From contig CP136065.1 in NCBI GenBank assembly GCA_032622095.1, positions 111,395,195 through 111,459,194 of the forward strand: a DNA stretch of 64,000 nucleotides. Direction: 5' to 3'. Below are positions 11,391 through 20,517 of this stretch, one piece after another (the stretch's first letter is position 1; every line of letters begins with the position of its first letter). The position numbers and the translations under genes were made by a program. Under the pieces are notes generated by a model. That model was not told where the DNA came from, ran no database searches, and saw only the letters and a program-made list of their open reading frames with translations. The DNA comes from Siphonodentalium dalli. Its lineage: Eukaryota > Mollusca > Scaphopoda > Gadilida > Siphonodentaliidae.

Positions 11391-13236
11391 AATTTGAAAA
11401 ATTCTTTTTATTTTTTTAAATTTATTTTTTACTTTTATACATGTAATAATAATTTAAAAAATGTCATTGACTCTTTCATTTTTTTTCATTTAGAGATGGA
11501 TGATTATGATACAAGTTGATAAAAAGGTTCCCAATGTGTCCCTTTATATATTTAGTTATGAACCCATAAATTAATAGTGTTAAGGTGCCATTACACCACA
11601 GAGCTGTTTTGTATACAGGGATCCCCCATTAATGTCAAGTAGCAGTTAAATAACATAATTCCTCTTGATAACTGAACACGTGTGTAGTTCACAATATTGG
11701 ACTGTGCTGCCACTGGTTAATAGAATGTTATTTATTTTGTGATAGACTGTATCCCACATACTGGTTAATTATGATGGACAGTCTGTGAAAGATTTCCTGA
11801 TAAAACAGTGCTTTGAAAGTTGGTTGGGTGCTGCATTGCACAGCTGATAATATAAATCTACAGATGGTCTGAGGTCATTATATTGTTATTGCATTAATAG
11901 AGATGTCAGCATCAATATAAACAATGTCTGATTCCCTTGAAAGCTCTGCTATATAATTGATATTAATGGGATATTAATAAGGTGTCTTTATTTTGATGGG
12001 TATTTGTTGGTAGACTTTAGATTATCATTGTAAACTCTCTTAACCCAAGTGTTCCATGTCCAGGTGACCTTTTTCACATTTAACCCCAGGCTGTGGTGGT
12101 GAAGCATTACATATCCTGTACCAGTGCATTCTCTTTATATATAAATGCAAGTGACCCATAAATTCCAATAATTTGTTTTATGTACATTTGTCTATAATAG
12201 TACATAATAGTTTACTCTATAATTCAACATCATAACTCTCATTTGTGATTCCGATCATAGTAATTTACCATCGTCAAGGGATGGGTTAACATCTGCCGAT
12301 CGTGATCGGCCTCTCGTTATTTTGTCTGATTAATCGACCTTCATAAAATTTTCTCAATTTTGTGTCTGTCAGGCTTTGAACCAATTTCAACAAACAAAGT
12401 TTTGGTATTCACTCGTGCAGGTGTTATTCAGTCATCACGGGTCGGATTAAGACATCTTTCAAAATAAGCCAGATAAGAAAATTAATAAACCTCATTAGAA
12501 AGAAACCTTGGTGGGGGTATTACATGTATATATTATATATATATTATATATTATATATATTATACCAAGCTCTTTCCTAAGTAAAATAAAATAGAAAAAT
12601 TGCCCATGCAAGTACTTGGCCCATGTATCTACTATCTAGCTACTAACTATAGCAAGGGCGATTTTTATCTCACCGATTTTTGGTAATGGGCAGGTGGTGG
12701 GTGGTCATTTTCAGATTAGTGATTTAACATCATAACTTGAACAAATATCAACTGATTTGTATATGAAACTTGCTCATTAATGCTCAACAATGTCTTGATC
12801 GAGTTTGAAAACCGGTCAGGTATGTGAAGCACAGCCCTTAATTAGTTAATTTTTAATAGTACCATAACTTGAAAAAAATTAATCAACTTATTTTGTTATA
12901 TTCGGTATACGAGACTCGCTTAATAATGTCTTGTTCGAATTCAAAGTCTACTAATATGGTTTATAAGCATTCTTTCTCTATTTCTATAGATTACATGTAT
13001 CTCCTTCTTTTTTTTTTTGAAGATATCCTACAAGCTATCCAACAGTGAACAGAATTTAGATCCTACTCAGGCTACTGGTAACTCTTAAGAAGAATTAGGA
13101 TAGATGAAACAGTAACTATTAAGGTTATGGATCTACCACAGGTAACTTGAATTTTTAGCTGCATTAATTTTAGACTTATTTTAGTTCAACTGAGAAATTG
13201 TTATGACTGCTTGTCCAGGCAACTTAACTTGAAAAA
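11391..13236. other. No gene recognised; AT microsatellite
   Basis: A (TATATAT)n-type microsatellite lies at about 12524-12566, and a diverged piece of the AGTTCGAAAACCGG repeat lies near 12795-12820. No coding region or RNA gene was recognised. Confidence 0.4.
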
Positions 13237-13341
13237 GTTGTGTGGTATAGCATGATACAAGGTGATTTGGGACCAATACCAACACGAACCGATGGGTGGT
13301 ATTGGTCCTGTTGAGTCTTGTATCATGCTATAACACACAAC
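13237..13341. repeat. 105-bp fold-back (hairpin) element
   Basis: The outer arms GTTGTGTGGTATAGCATGAT / ATCATGCTATAACACACAAC are almost perfectly complementary (25 of 26 positions including adjacent bases). An asymmetric interior loop of 8-9 nt follows, then an inner stem GGACCAATACCA / TGGTATTGGTCC and a loop of about 14 nt. The element could be a fold-back MITE or, if transcribed, a small-RNA precursor-like hairpin. Flanks show no clear target duplication. Confidence 0.7.
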
Positions 13342-13929
13342 CCCAGACACTGTAACATTTTTACCATGTTGACAATTCTAACCAATTGGGAAAAAATGCT
13401 CCATCTGTGAGTTTGCATGCCAAAAGTTACATTTTGAACGAATCTGATAACATTACTCTCACATGCCTTTAGAATAATCATGATGGCCCAATGATGAATT
13501 TTGTTTACATGATTCCAAATGATAACAACCAAGATCAGAATAAAAATTGATTCGAGGTCTGTTGGATTGGGAAGAAGATGTTAAAGCTTTCAGAGGGGTA
13601 GTTGTGGAAAATGTTTTCTGTATAATTCCAAGTGATGTCCACCAAGATGACTTGGATAAGAAAAAAAATCTATATTTTTTTGCCAACTCTTTCCATGATG
13701 GGAGGTGGAAGTGGTTTGAGATATTTAGACCTGAGTATCCCCTCTCCACCATGAATGAGCATAAGAAAAACAAGTTTAAGTTTGTTACAAACCTATGTAA
13801 CACAGCCATTTATTGATGAATTTTGACAATTTTTGGTACATGACTTTATTCTCACATTTGACAGAAAGTCAGGCCAGCCCCGTCTTTTAACCAGAGTTAT
13901 CCCACTTATTTATATGTAATTTTATGTCC
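13342..13929. other. No gene recognised
   Basis: Contains an 89-residue open frame (13547-13816, plus) with a mixed globular-looking composition. It has no motif I can name, no poly(A) signal and no neighbouring exon. Confidence 0.3.
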
Positions 13930-14470
13930 ATTAGTGTGGTAACTTTATAACAAATGTCAGCTAATTAAATTCCAACCAGTTTTGTCCAATTTGTTTTACC
14001 TGAGTTACAGCCCTTAGTTTATCTCTTTTGAGCAATTTTGGGGAAATTTATGTCTGATGCACAATAACTTGAACAAACTTCAACTGATTCCATTCGTATT
14101 GGGTGTATGGATCTTTTACAACAATATCCTGAACGAGTTCGAAAACCAAATTTGTCCGACATTTTTTACCTGCGTTATGGCCCCTAGATTGTCTATTTTA
14201 GCAATTTTATGACTGTTAGCACGGAAATTTCAACTGTATCCATTCATATTGAGTGTATGGATCTTTCACAGCAATATCATGATTGAGTTCGAAAACCAGG
14301 TTTGTCCGATTATTTTTACAGCCCTAGTTTGTTTATTGTCAGCAAGTTTATGACAATTTGCGTGATAACTTGAAGAAACTTTCAACTGATTCCATTCATA
14401 TTGGGTATATGGACCTTTCACAACTACATGTATAATCAATATCTCGGTTGAGTTCAAAAACCGGGTTTTA
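13930..14470. repeat. Degenerate tandem repeat, unit about 130-160 bp
   Basis: At least three units carry CAACTGATTCCATTCATATT, TGTATGGATCTTTCACA, GAGTTCGAAAACC and ...GTTATGGCCCCTAG...ATTTTAGCAATTTTATGAC in the same order. Unit positions are near 14070, 14227 and 14383. The words are shared with the 11.0-11.4 kb repeat. Confidence 0.6.
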
Positions 14471-14531
14471 GTCTGGTCGATAAACTAAAATTTTAGGGTC
14501 AACCTAGAAAAAATTTGGACTAAGTTGGTTT

Positions 14532-15047
14532 CTATTCCATTTTGAAGAGGAATATATCCTCTATAACATATCCAAAATCCGCTAAAATCCGCTTTGAGCA
14601 TTTTCTGTAATACAAGATGGCGTCCATGATGGCAGTTGGTATAGAAAAATCATGAATTTCGGTGGTAGGTGCGCCAACAAATACCAAATTGGTAATAAAA
14701 TAAAATCCACACAAACAATCCTTAGTCGTAAACCATATCGGGAGAGTGTCTGTCCAAAATGGCTTTCTTTTTTCCTTTATTTCTGCTTCTACTTTATAAG
14801 CTATACATCCCTTGAATGAGGCTGGATGGTCCCCATCGCAGTTAATGCATTTCCTTACTGTCGACTCGCAGGTTTTATAGTTATGTTCTGCTGCGCATTT
14901 CTTGCATAACTCCTTGTCTGCTGTGCACCCGGCTACTTTGTGTTGATAGCCGAAGCACCTCAGGCATTGAGTGATGTGAGCTGGGGGTTGGTATTCCATT
15001 ACTTTAAACCACTTTTTATAGGCGCCAAGTTGGACCCCCTTTAGCAT
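14532..15047 (-). pseudogene. LINE ORF1 (gag-like) zinc-knuckle fragment
   Basis: The N-terminal 90 residues carry three consecutive cysteine knuckles: CLRCFGYQHKVAGC, CKKCAAEHNYKTC and CINCDGDHPASFKGC. This series is typical of ORF1 of Jockey-type and related non-LTR elements, where it binds nucleic acid. The remaining residues (about 95-171) look like read-through into unrelated sequence. No RNA-recognition region precedes the knuckles and no ORF2 follows on this strand, so it is an isolated remnant. It is not the ORF1 of the 20-25 kb LINE, whose knuckle spacing differs. Confidence 0.65.
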
Positions 15048-15279
15048 TCTTTCTTTGCTATTATGAAATTATTCTCTGTATCAGGCCGTTTAAATATGGT
15101 TTTCATTTCGCCTGTCAACACTACTAATCCTCACAGGGGAAATTGACCCCCACACCTCGTTAATATGTTAAATAAACAATGCATTAGGATATATAAAGAC
15201 TCCAGGAAACTTCACAGGTTTTTAGGGTAATGAATAGAAGCACACTGAGTTATAATCACATGGCGATGCGTCGCCGACG

Positions 15280-15466
15280 GCGCTTCGACTTAACCATAGT
15301 AATTAGTGTTATAATCTGGCTGGTGGAACTAAATTTCTTTTCGACTTAAGCGGAATTTCGACTTATCCACCTTCGACTAAACCGTAATTATTCTAATGGC
15401 TTCGACTTAAGTGGGGTATTCGAGTTACTGACGTTCGACTTAACGAAGTTTAACTGTACTTAATGG
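15280..15466. repeat. TTCGACTTAA-rich block, possible pogo/Tigger-like terminus
   Basis: Six copies of TTCGACTTAA or a close variant occur near 15285, 15339, 15357, 15372, 15400 and 15432. Read on the minus strand, the right edge is CAGTTAAACTTCGTTAAGTC, resembling the CAGT...CGTTAAGTCGAA style of pogo/Tigger-group inverted repeats. The opposite terminus was not found, so the element assignment is tentative. Confidence 0.4.
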
Positions 15467-15639
15467 TATGCCTGGAATCTCGCTGATTTTGTTTGTTATT
15501 ATCACAGGTTGAATTTTTTTTTTCTCAGAGTTGTTAGTTGAAAAGTTGCAAAAATAAACAAATTACTGTTTTATCACGGCTGCCTGGATATCTTCATCAC
15601 ACATCATCCTGCCTAACTGGGAATTATATCATACTAGCT

Positions 15640-16215
15640 GGTGGACCCGACTTCGTCCGGGCTGTTTCCCCTCTGCTTTCTGGTGAAATGCGCGATTTGA
15701 CCTTGAATTGATCATTTTGAAGGTCAAGGTCAGGTCGGGGTCACGATTCGACTCATCCAAAACACTCCTCGGACAAAAGTAACCGTAGGTACCAAATTTC
15801 GTCAAAATACCGTCAAAATTCGCGATTTGATCTTGAATTGAGGTCGGGGTCACGATTTGACCCGTCCAAATCACTCCTCGGACAAAAGTAACCCTAGGTC
15901 TCAAATTCATCAAAATTTGTCCGTTTTACCCAATTTGACCTTGAATTGAACTTTGAAGGTCAAGATCAGGTCGGGGTCACGATTTGACCCGTTCAAAAGA
16001 CTTCCCGGACAAAGGTACCTATAGGTATCAAATTTCGTCTAAATCCGTCCCGATTTGACCTTGAATTGACATTTTTTAAGGTCAAGGTCAGGTCAGGGTC
16101 ACGATTTGACCCGTCCAAAATATTCCCCGGACAAAAGTAACCCTAGGTATCAAATTTTGTCAAAATCCGTCAGGCAGTTTTCCCGGCCATAGCTAACAAA
16201 CAAACAGAAGTCCCA
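15640..16215. repeat. Four-unit tandem repeat in a retroposon-like tail
   Basis: Units of about 120-150 bp repeat GATTTGACCTTGAATTGA, GGTCAGGTCGGGGTCACGAT, TTGACCCGTCCAAA and CGGACAAAAGTAACCCTAGG. The left edge GGTGGACCCGACTTCGTCCG and the right edge TAACAAACAAACAGAAGTCC resemble the ends of RTE-associated retroposons. It is probably a repeat-bearing retroposon tail. No protein is encoded. Confidence 0.55.
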
Positions 16216-16579
16216 AAATATATATTAGATCTTGTATCTTTTCACACATAAACATGAACTCAGTGATTTTTTCTTCTCAATGTAATAGATACAGAAACAT
16301 TTTTTGGGTTGGTGCAGAAATATACCACTTATATATATAGACATTTCGTTGACACAAGGAATCTAATGCTGTGGACTAGAGTTGTCGAAGAGCACAATAA
16401 TTGGTAACAAATTTATTGACGCTGACATCAACCACATGTATATTAAGAATTTAAGAGGATATCTCGTGATTTAAGTGCACAAAAACATTATCTCATTGAG
16501 GAAAGTAGACAAATGTTTATCAAAAACAGTAAAGTTTAATCAATTGTTTTTGTTTTTATTTATTTGTTCAACAGTAATT

Positions 16580-17174
16580 ATTTAAAGGGGTACTGTACGC
16601 CACATGTTGTTGTTGGTTTCTATAGTCTCCGAGTCGGAGAATAAGGTAACAATTTTTCCATTATTTGAAAGTCTGTTGAGTACGAAGTCATGTTACGGAT
16701 GACAAATTTACCGGAATGCAAAAATACAAATTGTCGTTGTCGAGTAATTTTTGTAAAGTTTTCAACCAAATGAATCAAATAAAAGTTATATTATATGCAT
16801 ACTAGTCCCATATAATCATTTAAGTTATTGTATCGTCGCTAGTCAGTGAGTGGCTTGAGTGTTCTCCCCGTATCATCATAATATTTTAAGCAATCGTGTG
16901 TGCGATCGGTTTAAAAATCCAGTATCCCTCAATTACTATTTTTGATTACGGTAATTCGTAATTTAATTGACGCCATTTTATGGCTCCAGTCATAAATTCA
17001 ATTTATATCAAATTATTAACTTTTAAATTATTAAATTTTAAGATAGCCTATTAACCTGAGCGTTTACAGAATACATCTTCGACTCAAATTACTTATGTTT
17101 CTATATATTATCGATATTAGATCGTTGTTGTCACCGGAAATTTAATGAAAATGGCGTACAGTACCCCTTTAAAT
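16580..17174. mobile_element. TTAA-flanked MITE, about 595 bp
   Basis: Perfect 23-bp terminal inverted repeats read ATTTAAAGGGGTACTGTACG CCA at 16580-16602 and the exact complement at 17152-17174. A TTAA lies within each terminus (16582-16585 and 17169-17172), consistent with TTAA target duplication. The interior is AT-rich and non-coding, so it is a non-autonomous element. The transposase family is inferred only from TTAA. Confidence 0.75.
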
Positions 17175-17929
17175 AGAGATTAATGTGAAGGCACATACAT
17201 GAAGGTAAAATGATGGATCTTTGAAATTGTGTTGTACATCTATTTGATTTCCTAACTCTCTACACAAGCACTATACTCTATAGGATATCTCATTTTTATA
17301 CTCGTAATGGTCCGCTTCATAAGTTATTTCAACAGTTAATTTACTGGACTGGATTGAATTTCTGAATCAAAGAGTGTCCACAATATAAACATGATTCTTT
17401 AATGACCCAAGACTTTGTGGTGATCTATAATTCACTCATGTTAATCTTATATCATTTCTCATACTCTCGTTAATTTCCATGAATGGCAATTTGGTTTAAC
17501 TCAAGTTGTTTTAAATATTCAATCCGAAATTTGATATTTGCAGAACCTTACTTAAATTTAAGCAAAGTATGGACAAAATCAGTTTAAAAAGATTGCAGCA
17601 GTACACTTTCAAGTTGATAATCCAATGTCATATAGACAAACAGTCTACCACCATATTGTGGTACATACTAATTTATTCTGGGTGATTATAAATTACCTGT
17701 ATATTTTATTTTTAGATATCGTAGCTATATCCCAATGTGAACAGAAATTGGACCATAACTTATCAAATGAGCTATTGGACGAGAACAAAAGGATATGAAT
17801 CTTAACAAAGGTAATGATTTAAAGCTGCATTTACTATTATACTCTAGTGACATTGGCAAAAAAATCAGTTATCACAAAAAGCAAAAAAGTGGTTGCAATT
17901 ATACAAAAAATGTATTGTCAATTAGGTTG
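17175..17929. other. No gene recognised
   Basis: AT-rich, with stops in all frames. I see no repeat, RNA or coding signal. Confidence 0.4.
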
Positions 17930-18251
17930 TTAACTCTTTCGCTGCCAAACGTGCATAAATGCGAACTTCGAAGACGCTGCCAATCGCGCATTTTTGCGAA
18001 TTTGGTATGTAGTCTAATGTATAGGATATAACTCTATTCTTTCGGGCATGTTTGAGAGTGTACAATGTATTTATATGTAGTACTGTTGCGCGCGAACAAT
18101 TTAAACTGACAATGTCCTCAAGGTCATGCTATTTCTGACGTTATGGGAGTACAGTCAGAACCGGAATATTGCGTCATTGTTGTTAGCACGTGGTTACCAG
18201 TCGAAAATGGCTGCTCGCAAAAGACTCAGGACTGAAGAAGTTATTGTTATT

Positions 18252-18600
18252 ACCTCTATACTCTAATGATCGAGTATCTAATGATACTTATACCTATTAT
18301 TTAGGTGGGCAGTAGCCGCTATAGGGGCGCCTGCGGCGCATAAGATACTACTAGTATGGGTGGCGGGATGGGGTAGTTGGTGGGTAACTAACCTCTATAC
18401 TCTAATGATCGAGGGGCGCCTATAGGGCGCATAAGATACTTATACCTATTGTTTATGTGGGCAGTAGCCTCTATAGGGGCGCCTGCGGCGCATCAGATAA
18501 TATGGGTGGCGGGATAGGGTGGCGGGTGGGTAACTAACCTATATACTCTAATGATCGAGGGGCGCCTGTGGCGCATAAGATACTTATACCTATTATTTAT
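18252..18600. repeat. GC-rich minisatellite, 3 units of 139-146 bp
   Basis: Unit starts ACCTCTATACTCTAATGATC (TATATACTC in the third) lie at 18252, 18391 and 18537. Each unit carries GGGCGCCTGCGGCGCAT-type and GTGGCGGGATRGGGT words. It lies inside the piggyBac-like element. Confidence 0.8.
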
Positions 18601-18762
18601 AATACACCTTTACTGGTTTTGAACAACCCTTGTCTATTGTATCGTTTTCCAGTGATGATAACAGGCAACTAAATTAATTATGCTGGTGAGTTGACCATGC
18701 GTACGCCCGCATGACCCATATAATTCACATAAATCATCGTAAAACCCAATTTTCCTGAAATT

Positions 18763-19176
18763 CAAGATGGCCGTCAAGATCACGTGACTTATAAGGGCGG
18801 AGCAGGGTCATATGTCCCCCTGCAGGTATATATATACATATGGGTATGGTTATATATATATATCTATATTCGGAATTGTACCTATCAGGGAATATTCAAG
18901 CAACAAAAGCACGAACTCAACAAAGTGCGCCATTGTATCCCATTTTGCTACAAATAGGTGGCAACTTGCATAAATCCAAGATGGACGCCAAGGTCACGTG
19001 ACCTATTTTATGTCCAAAGTGGGTTCATATAGGTTACTCCCGTGTACCCTACTGTTGGACATCGTATAATTGGGTTGAAAATTAGAAAACAAACAACACA
19101 CCATTCATAGCCACACAAACTGTACATATACCGGCAAATAGCCACTAATCCAAGATGGCCGCCAATGTCACGTGAC
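18763..19176. repeat. Three repeats of CAAGATGGCCGCC + TCACGTGAC
   Basis: CAAGATGG begins at 18763, 18977 and 19151, and CACGTGAC begins exactly 18 bp later each time (18781, 18995, 19169). AAGATGGC is the core recognised by YY1-type factors and CACGTG is the bHLH E-box. The flanking sequence is much less conserved than the pair. A regulatory role is inference only. Confidence 0.65.
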
Positions 19177-19366
19177 CTTTGTGGGCGTGTCCACGGCGGC
19201 ATTCGACAGGGTATACCTATGTCTATATACATGTGAAGTTTCAACAAATTATATTAGAAACTGCTTGAGATATAATGTATTACCCATATATACCTGAAAT
19301 ACATGGATATATGTACAGGATGCGTGGCAATGGGGGCTACGTCTGTGGTGGCAGCGAAAGAGTTAA

Positions 19367-20192
19367 GGATAGTATATGATAAAGTGATGTGGATTTGAGC
19401 TCACCTAATGTGAAGTCTCTGGTGGAGCTATAGTCATCTGTCCATCCATCTGTCCATCTGTCCTTCAACAATTCTTTGAACATCTTCTCCAGATCCATAG
19501 GACCGAATGGGTTCATATTTGGTGTGGATGTTCCCTAGGTGATTCACTTTCAGATTTGTTCAAATGAGCTCACTGGGTCAAATAGCTGCGAAGCCAGGGC
19601 CAAAACTCTTTCCCTCCATAGTAATTCTAAAAACGATTTCTTCTCAAGAACCATCTGACATATTTAGTATATATTTGGTCCTTGGGTGACTTTGGCAGAT
19701 CCAGCAGAAACAATGCCTGGTCTATTGGTGGCAGGAGTAAAGTTGAACCCACTTTTTACTCTAAATGAAATACTTGTTTGACGGAAGTTACATGTGTAGT
19801 ATTAACCCACATACTCACTGACATACTAGAATATTTTTTATTTTCAAATTCTTTATTTATATGTCCATGTGTACTCATAATAGTGGGGCACACATGTACT
19901 TACTCAAATAGAACATGGAGGTGGGTGTTGAAATGCATGTCAGAGTTAGTAGTCAGGCATCCAAATAAATCACCCCACATGTCCTATTCTCGCAGGGATA
20001 TGCCAAGAGGAGGGGGGGGGGGGGGTGGCATATTTTTTCAATGACATTTTAATTTTTTCCCAAAACCAATTATAAATACCAAAATGAATATATAATTATA
20101 GACCAATATAAATCAAGAGAAGGGGCTCCCAGTTGTAATATTTTACCCACTATTTCTTATTTTATAACACGATATCATGGGGTGGGTTCTTT
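19367..20192. other. No gene recognised; short G run
   Basis: Contains a short repeat of TCTGTCCATC (19440-19460) and an uninterrupted G run at about 20014-20026. Open frames here are low complexity or lack motifs. Confidence 0.4.
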
Positions 20193-20285
20193 AACCGACC
20201 TTGGGTAAATACATATCAGCAGCACGACGTACGTCATTTATGTGGTCAACGGGACGTCACTCTGTGCACAGGGCGTGTTGACGTT
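20193..20285. repeat. CRE-rich 93-bp block shared with 53785-53879
   Basis: This block and 53785-53879 are nearly identical, differing by a 2-bp CA indel. It holds TACGTCAT, GGACGTCAC and TTGACGTT, all resembling ATF/CREB sites. Here it lies just before the Jockey-like LINE. At 53.8 kb it lies in the H2A-H4 spacer. It is either a piece of histone spacer left of the LINE insertion or the 5' regulatory end of the LINE. Confidence 0.75.
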
Positions 20286-20340
20286 TTGACGTTATCATCG
20301 TTCATTCGACTGTCGACAGCGAACCTGGTAAGCAGCGACA

Positions 20341-20480
20341 GGTTTGCTCTGCAAGTAAGTGCTAATTGTTTCCACAGTGTTCACCGCTCAGCCAAGTGTG
20401 GGCGCGCTAATTGGCTTCGGCTAATTAGTCGCCTAGATTTACTGAGCAGGCGCGCTAATTAGATCCGTCTAATTACCTGC
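20341..20480 (+). other. Structured LINE leader hairpins
   Basis: Positions 20407-20428 form a 9-bp stem (CTAATTGGC / GCTAATTAG) closed by TTCG, matching the stable C(UUCG)G tetraloop. Positions 20446-20480 form an outer stem GCAGG/CCTGC and an inner stem TAATTAG/CTAATTA separated by an asymmetric CGCGC bulge. An earlier weak stem AACCTG/CAGGTT surrounds a GTAAGCAGC loop. Confidence 0.6.
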
Positions 20481-20517
20481 CAACTCTTCTCACCTATCAA
20501 GCCGTTTCACACTCGAA

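Larger units (their letters stand above)
17930..19366. mobile_element. piggyBac-like non-autonomous element, about 1.44 kb
   Basis: The left end TTAACTCTTTCGCTGCCA (17930-17947) is exactly repeated in inverted orientation at 19349-19366, so both ends finish in TTAA. TTAA-CYCTTTCGCTGCCA resembles known piggyBac-type termini, which start TTAACCCTTT..CTGCCA. A subterminal GCTGCCAATCGCGCA lies at about 17972. The interior encodes no transposase. It is filled with a three-unit minisatellite (18252-18600) and a three-unit repeat with a YY1-like/E-box pair (18763-19176). The element has therefore expanded by internal tandem duplication. Confidence 0.7.

Noticed and set aside
13547-13816. 89-residue plus-strand frame
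   Set aside because: Composition looks protein-like, but there is no known motif, splice context or poly(A) signal, and it lies between repeats.
20014-20026. G run as a possible quadruplex or telomere-like site
   Set aside because: A single uninterrupted G tract with no repeated G blocks; simple sequence only.
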